NCBI GenBank assembly: GCA_027382625.1
Contig: JAJKFJ010022575.1
Coordinates: forward strand, 93,277-157,276
From: Tetmemena sp. SeJ-2015
Taxonomy: Eukaryota > Ciliophora > Spirotrichea > Sporadotrichida > Oxytrichidae
DNA: 64,000 nucleotides
Reading direction: 5' to 3'
Under the pieces are notes generated by a model. That model saw nothing but the letters and a program-made list of their open reading frames with translations, had not been told where the DNA came from and did not search any database. Made by a program: the position numbers and the translations under genes. Below are positions 1-11,085 of the stretch, in pieces. Numbering within the stretch: the stretch's first letter is position 1; each line of letters opens with the position of its first letter.

Positions 1-1003
1 GAGCCCTGAGTTGGGAGTTACTCTCCACCGTTATTTAAAATTCAGAGTATTGAAAGACAAAATTAGAATAATCTATTGATTATGGGGAGCTGCAAATGTG
101 CCTCTGTTGAAAGGCTGAGAGTTGCCGCCGTTTTAGGTCACTCCATTGGTTTTAGCAGTAACCTTAGGCAAGAAGTTTTAAAACATAGCCTGTCCAATTG
201 GATTTGCTCCTATGCTTGCTAAAGTGTTCATTTTGGAGAGACCTGCTCCATTGCCATTCTTTTTACCCTTCTAACTTGATCCTTCGCTCTCCGAACTCAT
301 ATCTTGTTTATTCTCGCCTGAAGCATATTGAGAGAACATGCTTAATTTATGAGCTTGAATTAAACTATCTTAAAAGAGAAAAGTCTCTTCTTAAACTTCT
401 CTTCGAGTTATTCCTTCTCCATCTCCATGGCTTCCTGTCTCTCTTGGAGCTCCTTATTTTTCTGGAATAAGTTCTGTAATACATTCGTGACTCGTTTCTA
501 CTACTACATCTTGAAGAACTTCTTCTTCACTCACTAATATATTCTACAGCACATTTATGAGCATTGAGAATTCTATATTGCAAGAAAATACAAAGAAGAT
601 ATTTATTATGAGGTGAACTTTGGAGAGATTTTGTCTGATCTCAGTGACTATAGAGAGGATAGCCTTAGCTCTATCCACATACTGAGTGGTGCAGAAGTTG
701 AGAATTACGCATTAAAGCATAGTGACACAGCAGAAAATCATCACTCCGCGGGTGAACGTCTCAAGCCAACTGGCTGTGTTAGTTGGCGGCAGGAAATTAT
801 AAACATACCCATTTGCTTGAATGGTGATGAGCACAGTATTGATAGCCAGGAATACACGAGCAGTGATAGCAAACTTAGAGATCCAGAAGGTGCAGTAGCT
901 CATCAACACCAGAATACAAGAGGACAGAATAAAGTAGAAAGAGTACGAGTAGGGGTCTCTCTTCAGCTGCAGAGACAAAATCAGTTGACTGCTCACCACC
1001 ATT
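1..1003 (-). CDS. Cys-loop receptor, channel (TM1-TM3) half; 3' part of a split gene, runs off the left edge
   Basis: Reading leftwards, the segment encodes a pre-TM1 strand ending in the family's RDP motif (LQLKRDPYSY). TM1, the pore-lining TM2 (ARVFLAINTVLITI) and TM3 (ending NFCTTQY) follow, then an amphipathic stretch (EIRQNLSKV) and a coiled-coil/disordered cytoplasmic loop at about 490-1. The order matches the membrane half of a pentameric ligand-gated channel, but no ligand-binding domain precedes it here. At 994-1003 the plus strand reads CACCACCATT. The same 10 bp occur at 25956-25965, where a minus-strand ligand-binding domain ends, and joining the two there keeps the frame. TM4 would lie left of position 1. 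The loop frame changes near 500 and 200, which suggests further IESs. Ligand and ion selectivity cannot be told. Confidence 0.8.
994..1003 (-). other. Candidate MDS pointer, 10 bp (AATGGTGGTG on the minus strand)
   Basis: Exact 10-bp match to 25956-25965 in the same orientation. Flanking bases differ on both sides. The join gives codons ATG GTG GTG AGC leading into the pre-TM1 strand of the channel half. Confidence 0.7.
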
Positions 1004-1597
1004 ACACACAAAGATTGTTGGTATTCATGCATAGGTGATTGAAGTCAGAGCAGAACATAAGAATAAAAAATCAAGCCGATCGTTATTATTGCCCAAATAT
1101 ATACTCAATTTACTGTAAAAATGATAATATAACAGGGAAATAGAAATAAATAGTTTGTTAATTGCATAAATTCCAATCATTTGATAATGTTGGCCCACAA
1201 ACTGTTAACCACTTAGTCCTCAAGGACACACTAGAGAAGGGATCAAACTAATATTGGCAGATTAGCTAGCTTCTCCAGCAAAATCATCACTCTTACACTG
1301 CTTGTGTCACTGTTTCTATAATAGACACTCTGCGATATAGATCCTGTCCCCAAAGTAAATCAAACTATCATTGTATTTAAGAGTGCTTAATTAAATAAAG
1401 TAGTGAGGAATCTTTTAGCTGCAGCTAATTACAATAAAAATGAGATGCCTCACCCCAACATCACTATTGCTTAATACTATTTTTTGAAATATTCCTAATT
1501 GTTTTGAGCATTAAATGACTGTAAGTTGTCTCTGAGAAAAAGGATCTTATCTAAAGTTAACATAATGTAGACATCAGATTCACATTATAATATAAAG

Positions 1598-2435
1598 ATG
1601 AGTTCTTTCATATTTTTATCATTAGAGTTAGATGCGATGGGAACTATTGACGACTTTAATTAACAAGTAAGAAATTAAAAGAAGCTATTCCCTTTGATCT
1701 TTGCTTCCAAATATATCTTATGTGTGGGTTAATTTTAACAGCTGTATTTAATTAGGTGACTGTAATCTTCATTGAGATTGTGCACTGGCAGGACCCTAGA
1801 TTAAATTACTCTAAGTACACCAACATCAGCTCCATCACCTCTTATCACAAGTCTCACTGGATCGACCTCTACACCTCTAACGACTTATTCCCATTATATT
1901 TCTTGATTAATCTCTATAGATTTAAGAAGACTTAATCTGGAAACCTGCTCACTCATATGTGAACTAAGTGGAGATGGAGGTCGAGAGCGAGCAAGTTTAT
2001 CTCTATTCAAATGGAGAGATAGACTGGCTCAGAAAGGTCGCCCTCACTGTAAAGTGCAACTTTGACTTCTCCCTCTACCCAAACGATGATCAAGATTGTA
2101 TATATTCTGGAAATACTTTATTTAAAGATTGCTCAGTGATTCCTTACATCACTCGCTACTAGAACAACTAAGTAGCCCTCTACGCTTACCAAGTAGACTT
2201 GCCTTTAAAAGTCCCCACCTATAACGAAGTGGTGCCTACTTGCACATCACCCGATAACTACTTCTCATTTGATATCGAATGTAAGTTAACGCTCTCACCA
2301 TTCATTTCACAATAATTTGGAGTTAAACCTTTTTAAAGTTGGCTTCGTCGACAATTCAACTGTCATCAACGATCTGGAAAAAATGAAAGTTATAATCCAG
2401 ACAGAATATTAGAGGAATGAAATTAGACATTGTAT
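1598..2435 (+). CDS. Cys-loop receptor, extracellular ligand-binding domain (5' part)
   Basis: Plus-strand pieces assemble into a classic ligand-binding domain: TIDDFNQQ, an intron (1667-1755, GTAAGA...TTAG), HWQDPRLNY (the W-x-D-P-R-L motif), WIDLYTSND, IWKPAHSYV, YLYSNGEIDW, and the Cys-loop with two Cys 13 residues apart (CNFDFSLYPNDDQDC). A 47-bp IES between GACTTA copies (1882, 1929) and a 33-bp IES between AAGATTG copies (2092, 2125) must be removed. A second GTAAGT intron (2281-2338) would lead to a beta-strand ending KVIIQTEYQRN. No membrane domain follows on this strand. The convergent minus-strand channel half at 2508-5932 is the obvious partner. The start ATG is provisional because the N-terminus looks too short for a secreted domain. 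Confidence 0.8.
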
Positions 2436-2507
2436 TGCATTAAATGAAAATAGTTAAAGCTTGTAAGAATATCAGAAATTCCAAGCCTTGCCTTTACTTC
2501 TTTAGTT

Positions 2508-5500
2508 TCATCTGTGAATCAAATGAGACTTTTTCTAGGTTTCTGTGGGCTATTTGCTTTAACAATCTGTTCCTCCTTCGAATTCTTACTATAAAATATA
2601 TTGACTCTTAGTGTCTGCGAGATTGTACTTCTTTTGCTTAAAAATGCAGCGGAAATTGAAGTAATGATTGAGGGTGAACTTCAAGCTCCACTCGTTGTCA
2701 TACATAGTTGACTTCACTAAGAAGTAAGCCCACACAAACCAGGATGCTATATAGAGGCCGATCGCTAGTCCAAACAGCCACTCCAAGTCATAAAGATAAG
2801 ACAGCTAGATGCAAAGGTATAACAGATAGGAAGCGATGTAGGCGAAGCGGAAGAAATTATCTAGAGTGCCAGAGATGAATTTATAGCTCTAGAACAGATA
2901 GGAGTTCTCGATGGTGAAAACGTCCTCAATCTGTCGTCTTGTCTTTTGATCAAAGTCGATGTCGATATTGTACCAGTACTTAACTGCGAACAGCTTGAAG
3001 TTGTCAAATGCTAACTGGAACTTAGCGGGGTTAACAAAATCATCAATCTTAAAAGGGATTTCTATAATTGTGAATGAGAGTTTGATCCTTGTTGAGCGTG
3101 TTCAAGTTCATCTATGTGTGAAGTGAGAAGGTGGTAATATTTCTCCTAAATATATTTCAAAACATTCAGACCTAGTTTAATCAAAAATATAACTTTGATT
3201 CATAAGTAAGAGTTTACTCTTTCTGCTCATCCTCTGCTACTTGTCTTGCTGTTTCAATTTCTACCTTTGGCTTTCCATCTGCATCCTCATCTTCATATTT
3301 AGCAGCAGCGTCTTCAAAGTTTGTGCCCAATTTCTAGTTAGTCTATGGGGACTGGTTACCGTGGAACTATACTGACTTTATATTATTCTTATTATATACA
3401 ACTACAACAATTCATGTATGCTAATTCTTTAAGAGAGTTCTATCTGTAGGATTGTCTTCCCTTGGTGACAAGAAGGCATTTGAATTCTTACTAGGGCGTT
3501 TATTTCCCTCATCTTCAATCTTGAATTCTTCATCAACTGCCTTATCATCTATCAGCAAATGAGATACGATACTATAACAGTTTCATAAATTAATCTATCT
3601 CAACCTTTTAAGGAGCGATCGCTCGCTTTCTCTCACTTTTAGGCATAAAATTTGGAGGATTTTGAATAGGTGGCTCTCTTTTGGCACCTTTCTTATTTTT
3701 CACACTGCCAGTTCTAATTTAACAATTATTATAAATTAAACAATATAAATTAAATCCTCTGTTGTGTCTGAAGAGGAGCAGAGGAAAGTTCGTTCTTGGC
3801 AGCACCTGCTAATCTTAAGAATCCTAGTGCTCCAGAAGCTGCATTACCCTCACTGATTAAAGGACTTAAAATATTATATTCAATATGTTTTTATTATAAA
3901 AAAAAAAAAATCTTTGAAATAAATAATCTTTATATGACCATCAGTGGGGAGGTTTCCTCCAGTAGTGGGCAGATTATTGTTATCATTTACTGGGGTGTTG
4001 TCATCTCCACCGTAGGCACTATCGAAAGGCTGAACTGATGTTCTGGGCCTTCTTCCTTGCCGTTGCGCTGCGGCTCTGGGTGTCAAGCCTAGGAAAGAGG
4101 GCTTGTTTTGGTTGCTGTGGAAACTAGCACTCGCAAATGAGATTCTCTTATTCTCTAAACTTTTCTTTAGCTAGTTTAAATGAATTCATTCATTAGTCTT
4201 TTCATTATAATAAGCTTTCTCTTGTACTTAGAAAGATTGGCTCTGAGATTGTTGACTATATCATCGATTTGCTGCTTCATCACCTTGTAAAAACTCTTAC
4301 ATCGCAGTGTGGAGATAAATAATTGTAGTTAGAGGTTGCAAAGTTGACTACTGCATACTCGAGCATGACGAAGCAGGTGAAGATAAGCACGCCAGTGAAA
4401 TAGGAACTGAGCCACACTGGATACTCAATTGGAGGGAGGATGTTGTTTATTCCATTCTGGAAGTTAATCGTAATCAGCACTATAGTAATTGCCAGAGAGC
4501 ACCTAGCTGTTCAATAAAAGGTAATTGCCTAATCAATCTAGATATTATGATATTCTTGAATTAGAGTTGATTTTCAAAAGTTTAAATTAATCTAGTGGCT
4601 GTTGACAAACGTTAGAAGAGAGCAGGCTGAGGTTCCTGATGTAGTGCTCCTGGTTTCCTGGCAGTTTGAAGTTCTCACGTCTATTCTAGTGGAGATCTAT
4701 TTAAAAGTAGGAATTAAATTAAAAGCACACCTTAATTAATTAAAAATCACATTTGCGCATTGGAAGTTTAGACTATTGGAACATTTTGGGATTAGACTAT
4801 TGGAACATTTTAGTAGGAATTTTATAGTGTGTAAAATAAAAGCGCATTCCTGATTTAATTAGAGTGTAATTGTTCCAATAGTCTAAAAATGAGGGGGAGT
4901 GGTTTGGACATTGCGAATAAGAAGGCGTAATGTAGTTAGTCCAATTATAAATATTTTCCTAGTAAGATTAAAATGAAGCACTGACACCAGGGCCGCACTC
5001 GCAGCTCAGTTCCCTCAGAGAGAGCAAGGGAGATACGCAGGCCACTCCATCTTGGTGCCCTCATGCGCAACGTCTCTAAGCAAGTGCATGGGCTGAACAG
5101 GGGAGCCCACCTGGCTTGGACAAGCCTACCGGGTAGAGACGAAGGAAGCGGGAGGCAAAATTTCCATTCAGAGCCGGGAGATGACTGTGCACTTATAGAG
5201 GGAGAGGCATGGAGGAGCAGGGTCGCTTGACGCGCGTATAGGGCAGGCGGAGAGCTGACTTCACAGATACAGTCAAAGAAGACATGGTGAGGCTGGACGA
5301 CACCGACTCCGCCTCGAGGAAGCTCAATAGTCTAGACCTTGGTTTTGAACTTTTTAAGGCTTATCTAATTCTGCAACTTAATCTTAAATATTACGCCTTC
5401 TTATTCGCAATGTCCAAACCACTCCCCCTCATTTTTAGACTATTGGAACAATTACACTCTAATTAAATCAGGAATGCGCTTTTATTTTACACACTATAAA

Positions 5501-5932
5501 ATTCCTACTAAAATGTTCCAATAGTCTAATCCCAAAATGTTCCAATAGTCTAAACTTCCAATGCGCAAATGTGATTTTTAATTAATTAAGGTGTGCTTTT
5601 AATTTAATTCCTACTTTTAAATAGATCTCCACTAGAATAGACGTGAGAACTTCAAACTGCCAGGAAACCAGGAGCACTACATCAGGAACCTCAGCCTGCT
5701 CTCTTCTAACGTTTGTCAACAGCCACTAGATTAATTTAAACTTTTGAAAATCAACTCTAATTCAAGAATATGTGTTACTGAGTCCTTTGATATCCAGAAA
5801 CTGCAGTAGGCTATCAATATGAAAATCACGGAGGGCACTATGTAGTACACCATATAGAAGTAGGGGTCACGCCTCATCACCAAGTTGTAAGTTAGTCCTG
5901 AATTCTGAGTGTTGTCCAGATCGATCATATCA
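2508..5932 (-). CDS. Cys-loop receptor, channel half (TM1-TM4), interrupted by a palindromic IES in TM2
   Basis: Reading right to left: pre-TM1 strand (TYNLVMRRDPYFY), TM1 (VPSVIFILIAYCSFWIS), then a 1,265-bp IES (4508-5772, TGTT pointers on the plus strand). TM2 follows (ARCSLAITIVLITI), then TM3 (ending LEYAVVNFATSNY) and a 38-bp IES with TTGTA pointers (4285, 4323). A very long disordered, acidic cytoplasmic loop spans about 4250-3200. TM4-like helices (FFRFAYIASYLLYLCI) end at a TGA at 2508-2510. Excising the big IES gives SVTARCSLAITI, the expected start of TM2. A second hydrophobic segment (WLFGLAIGLYIASWFVWAYF) follows TM4, which is unusual for the family. The gene lacks a ligand-binding domain on this strand. 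Confidence 0.8.
4508..5772. other. Large IES (1,265 bp) inside the TM2 codons of a Cys-loop receptor
   Basis: TGTT (AACA on the coding strand) occurs at 4508-4511 and again at 5773-5776. Removing 4508-5772 joins codons GTA ACA GCT AGG, which gives the conserved entry to TM2. The ends are not GT-AG in a frame that would restore the protein, so a spliceosomal intron is not supported. Most of the IES is the palindrome annotated separately. Confidence 0.75.
4550..5771. mobile_element. Fold-back element: 381-bp inverted repeats around a 460-bp GC-richer core
   Basis: The arm 4550-4930 is, by reading, a perfect reverse complement of 5391-5771, and both arms are 381 bp long. Each arm carries three copies of the 14-mer TAGACTATTGGAAC, two direct and one inverted (4769-4782, 4793-4806, 4872-4885, mirrored at 5539-5552, 5515-5528, 5436-5449). 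The core (4931-5390) is clearly GC-richer than the arms and has no long ORF in either code. No transposase is visible. The shape fits a non-autonomous fold-back or MITE-like element that became part of an IES. No target-site duplication directly abuts the arms. An assembly or hairpin artefact is possible but less likely, because the flanking gene closes cleanly across it. Confidence 0.75.
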
Positions 5933-6101
5933 TTATAAACTATTCTTCTACTCAAAATTGGCACATGAATTATGAAATTATAAACTTCAAATATTTTAAG
6001 AAGAAAAAGGGATTTACGAAATTTAAGACATGGCAACACCAAACAAAAATTCCTAAAAAACTCCAGCAAACATAACTATAAGCTTTTAGCCCCAATAACC
6101 A

Positions 6102-8106
6102 ATGAGCCAAGTCTAGAATTTTCAAGCCAGAGCCGCTTCACTATCTCCCAGAGGAAATTCTTAATCAGTAGGTAGCAAGAGAGGTCTCACTATTACTGAA
6201 GGTTTGATCTCTCATATCCCTCCCCTCACCAATAAACATGCTACAAGAACAAGTGTAGAACTAGTAGGTGGATCCTTAGCTGCTTCAAAATAAAAGGGAA
6301 ATACAAAATATCAAGACCTCATCAGTTTAGCAACAAAGCCTCTTATGGTTTCAATATTTAGTAATTTTTAAATGGTGCAAGGCATCCCTCCACTCCACTC
6401 AATCCCAAAGCAGAAAACTCAAAAGATTCCATCAAGAGCTAGTCAAATTATAATTTTTAAGAGTGAACCATAGGCAGGTATAGAAGATAAAAAGCAACTC
6501 TGACCTCAGCCACCACCTCAACTAATCCATTGAAGAGATTGCATAGCACTCGCATAATCATCATCATGTTGAAGTATCACAAGGAACAGATATTTATATA
6601 GTAAATTTTAAACACCTCTTGGAGCGGTTAACTTTTAAAACCAAGTCGATTTTCAGTCCAGCAGAAATATTACAAATAACTCTTAATATCAGACTCTCAT
6701 AGATGACAGATACTCGCCATCTATTTAATATGGTTTCAGCATTTATATCTATAGGGAACAGCAATTAAAAAAGTCCTAAAGCAGGTTAGAGCTAGCAAGA
6801 TTCTTCAAGTCCATAGCAAGAGAAAAGTGGCTACAAGGCCGCTACACTTGAAGGAGGTAGTCCTCATATAAATAATTTGATCATCAACAACTTCCAAAAT
6901 CAGAATGAAGAAGATCCCCAGCTCTAATATTTGAACACTCTAGCAAACCAGCTCGCTTTTATTAGCACTTAACTGCAACTGAGTCCTATAATGGGAATTT
7001 TAAGATATATTTTAATTAGTTATTCCTCAGTAGATATTTGAACATATTTTGCAAAACTACCCGCAGCTTTAAAATGAGCAGAAGCAGAGCTTGCTCTTAA
7101 TGACAATCTAGCAACTCCAAATTAACCAACTAAACTAGATGTAAAAGGTTTAACTATTTCAAAGATCTGATCAGCATCATTCGCAAAATTAGAATGCAGC
7201 AGTTTATGATCTTCCACCAACTATGATTCCATAACCTAATATTTTCTATTGTATCAGCTATTTAACTTTAATTGCTGATACTAATTTGAATATGCTGTCT
7301 GATGGAGAAAACACAATGACTTTCCACTAGACTCCTCATTCATTTAATTCGAATGAAAGAGCTTTGCCTTTTAGTTTGCCCTATTCTTCTCAACAATTGG
7401 ATATTGACTAGCTCCAAATCGAAGCACCTCATTATAAAATTAATCCTTAAATTTTATTTCTTCTCAAGCTAATTCTGTTGAGGCAAGAAAGGAAGAAATA
7501 GTTAAACGCCACCAGGAAGAGACTAAGAAAGTGAATATGAACATGCTCAAGCAAGGCTCTGAAAATATAAATTCAATGAATTAGTTGAACTAGCAAATGA
7601 AGTAGGCACAGTAAGCCGCTTTTAAGAACAATTAGCAGTAACTTGCATCATTATTTATATTGAGGCTATCAAAATTATTTCTTCAATTTGCTGAAATAGT
7701 TAATGGCCAATTAACAAAGGAGCTCCAAGAAGCAATAAAAGGCTTAGCCTCTATTGATACCTACAACTAGCGCTATCTCACTCAGAGCAGTTCTAGTTAG
7801 AACCATCTTGGAATAGTTTAGGTGGCGAATAATCAACAAACGAATAAAGGAGTCAAGATTGGACTCACTAATCAAACAGACTAGTAAAAGGCACTAATTG
7901 AGTTTGATCCTACTAATCAAAAATAAGTTAAGCAAGTGCAGAAGGAAATCAAAAAATTGGAGAGAGAAATTTAAATGGGCCGCACTTGGACTTAAGATGC
8001 TATATAGAAAAGAGATATGGCTAATCTTGCATTAAAAATACGATAATAGGGTAAACATTTTTGGATTAATTCTTACTTTAAATAATTAATATCAGTAGTA
8101 TTTTGA
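6102..8106 (+). CDS. Ser/Gln-rich protein of unknown function with C-terminal coiled coil
   Basis: From ATG 6102 one frame runs about 390 bases (MSQVQNFQARAASLSPRG...), then the frame changes several times up to about 7500, as expected for IESs. From about 7490 to TGA 8104-8106 a long open frame encodes EEIVKRHQEETKK, a Gln-rich stretch and charged heptads (KQVQKEIKKLEREIQ). No enzymatic motif or membrane segment is visible. The N-terminal part is rich in Ser, Pro and basic residues and looks disordered. It lies tail to tail with the IWS1 gene, with only about 60 bp between stops, typical of the compact spacing here. I do not recognise the family. Confidence 0.6.
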
Positions 8107-8169
8107 CAAATCATATTCGATCTTTTAATTATATTTTCCTGTAATTTACATCTAAGATTTAAAGCTATA

Positions 8170-10806
8170 TCAACTCCTATTTTATGCAAACCCTCCCCTT
8201 TATCCCTCCTTCATATTTGCCATGTTTTATTTTTTCATGAGCTCAAACATTTTTCTGATTTTTTACCTGCCACCCATTTAATCACCGTATTTATTTTTAG
8301 TTGCTCCACATGAGCTCGATAAATCTTGCATAGGAGGTCTCTTGATAAAATCAAAAGCATTTTTCTCAGGAAGTAAGTATGAGTAAGTACCGTAATTACA
8401 TGCCATACCAATTCTCTAACCTAGAAAATTGCTTTGCAAATCTTTAGATAAGTTTGAACTAGCTTTACTGACCGATGAGCTTTTGCTTCCATGTTCATCT
8501 TCGCTATCTATATCTGAGCCTTCTCTATTCCTACTTTTACCTTTTCCCTTCCTTGGTCTCTCATCATCATCATTTTAGTTTTTCTTGACTCTCATCTATG
8601 CGAGTTTATGATAATAGTCTTTGTAGTTTCCATCATAGTCATCCTCATTTTCTTTCTCTTGATACTCTTATTAAATTCCATAGACAGACCTAAACCATTT
8701 ATTTAGGATTGTTTGAGCCAGTCTCTAAGTTTCAGTGTTTGTCTTGGCGAAGCCTTCAGCGTAATATTAGATAATCTGCCCTAGCTAGGAGGATCTTAAT
8801 TACTCATCTTCAAACTTAATTCCATCGATGCATTGCAAGAGTCCTTCGATCAAATTTATGTTCGAGAATTTCCCATCCTCGTTCATGTCTAGCCACTATG
8901 CCACACATTTCGCACCTCCAAGTTCTAGAAATTTCTCCTGTATATTGAGCTTCTTCATTTAATTATAGCATTCTTTCGCAATCTTCAATCTGTATATTGC
9001 AGGCTTTTTATTCTTGATTGCTATCTAATCTTATTCATGAGCTAAAGTCATTTTATTAATTAGTTCCTCTGCTAAATTGTGAGAAGTCTGCTCTTCAGAG
9101 TTCCCGGATGCATTTTATCTTCGAGACTATTTTTAAAAAGTTTTATTTGTAAATCTCTCATAGGCTTCTCTCTAAAGTTCATTATAGTTTCTTATCTTCT
9201 CTTATTCTAACTACTCTTCCTCTTGTTTCTTGAGGAATTTCTCGTCTCTCTTAGGAAATGAAGCTCCCTTTTATTGTTGATTCGAGGAGATACTTGAAGA
9301 CTACCCAAACTCAATTCGTTTTTTGTTTTCAATTTTGGGTATTTATGAGTTTGAATCTTTTATCTTTAATGCCATCTCATTAGATGATTAGTTATTTTAA
9401 GCAGTATCTTTCAATTTCTTGTGCTTATCTTTAGATTCGGTCGGCTAAGCTAAGGATGAATTTCTCTCCTTTATTTTTTCGGCAGCTGAAGCCATTTTTT
9501 GGTTTTCTTGTTCATTCTCTAGATTCTGATCTTCTTGGGGCTTTGTTTATAAGTCATTTTGCAATGCTGCTATTTAGGCCTCTAGAGCAGCAATATCGTC
9601 ATCCACTTGTTGATTAGGAATCTCTTCTTCGTTTTATTCCCTTTCCTATTCCATTTCTACATCCTTAGCTCTCTTGCTCTTACTAGAAGTTCTTTTCTTT
9701 GAAGAGGTTGCTTCTTCACCTGCTTCAGTTTTTACTAATTTCTCTGAATGAGAATGCTTTCTCCTCTTCTTCTTGCCTATTTTTTCTTCCGTGATTTCTA
9801 CATTTGAATTCCTATCTCGCTCTATCTCTTCTTCCTCAGCCACCTCCTCTTCAATATTTTAGTGGCTTCTCTTTTTGCTTTTCTTACTTTTCTTGCTCTT
9901 TTTATCTTTCTTGTGGTGCTTTTTATCGCTTCGGCCTTCTTTCTCATTTTATTAGCGTCCTTCAGAGTGAGCATTATTATCTTAATCATTTATATCAGTA
10001 GCCGAGGAATCTCTAGCTTAAGGAGTAATATAAACTTGGCTGGGTTGCTATGAAAAATTCACAGACTTCTTTGACTTTTCCCTCTTTTAATTCGCAATTT
10101 CTTCACCTTCTAGTTAATCTTCCTCACTTTTAAGTTTATTAGTTGAAGATTAACCACTGCTTGAGGTTACTGAGGGAGCAACAGATTCAGATTTACGTTT
10201 CTGAGATCTCTTCTCAGCAGGCTGAGACAAGGTTTACTCCTCTTTAACTTTTAAAATGCTTTTGGCCTATGACTTCGAATTGGATCCTTCTTTCTCAGCA
10301 GGTGATAATGTATCTTATTGTGCTATTCTTTTGCTTCTTCTTTTACTGTCACTTTACTACTGATCAGGTATTTCTGCATTTTTATTCAACTTTTTATTCT
10401 TATGCTGGCTCATCTCCTCCTCTTTAACTTTCAGCGGTAAAGATTAATCTCTCATGGCATCTGCTTCTTAGTTATCTTCGGATCTCCTTTTATCTGCCTT
10501 CTTCTTTTTCTTATCCTTTTCTTAATTTTTGTTTTCTCTTTTCTTCTCTCGAGTATCCTCTGAAATCGGTTTATATTCTTCCTCCTACTCCTGCTGCTGG
10601 TATTGAGCTTTGTGACTTGCCTGTCTTTACTTTGATCTATCTTCTTATTTGAAATCAGTGGCAGTTGGAGAGTAAACTCGTTCATACTCCTATTCCTACT
10701 CCTCTTCCTGAAACTATTCTTCTTAATCTTCTTATTCATGATGATGATTCTATTAAGATAAGGAGGAGGAGCCAGCTTTACCATTCTATCTACCCTTGAT
10801 TTTCAT
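8170..10806 (-). CDS. IWS1: IWS1/Spn1-like transcription elongation factor
   Basis: With TAA/TAG as Gln this is one uninterrupted 878-residue frame from ATG 10804-10806 to TGA 8170-8172, with no intron or IES. Residues 1-570 are highly charged and disordered (runs of EQEDQEEQ and lysine-rich KKSKKSK-type blocks), like the acidic/basic N-terminus of IWS1. Residues about 580-705 form the TFIIS-N/LW-type helical bundle: INKMTLAHEQDQIA, KECYNQMKKLNIQ, GGAKCVAQWLDMNEDG, LIEGLLQCIDGI, ILNKWFRSVYG. The C-terminus includes DFIKRPPMQ, comparable to the short conserved tail of Spn1. The family binds Spt6 and travels with RNA polymerase II. An IES-free gene of this size is notable beside its heavily interrupted neighbours. 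Confidence 0.85.
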
Positions 10807-11085
10807 TAGTGTATTTATTTAAAGTAATAAGCGATGTTAAAGAATAACTAGTTAGCAAAGGAAACGCAAAAAGAGAACTGAGAAGTTAAGCCACTTAAAT
10901 ATTCAGTTTAATCACAAACTAATCTGTGCTGCTAAATTCTCCACAATAAAATTATTATAATTAACAATTAAAGGAGGAGTTGAAGTAACTATATTTTTGT
11001 CCAATTATTTGAATTATTTCCAATCACTAAAAGGCAACAAATGTTTATAGAAATTCAACATTGATATAAAAGGATTAATCTTGCA

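Noticed and set aside
5284..5466. 60-codon ORF in the palindrome core and right arm
   Set aside because: Low coding quality; it crosses the core/arm boundary and has no recognisable product.
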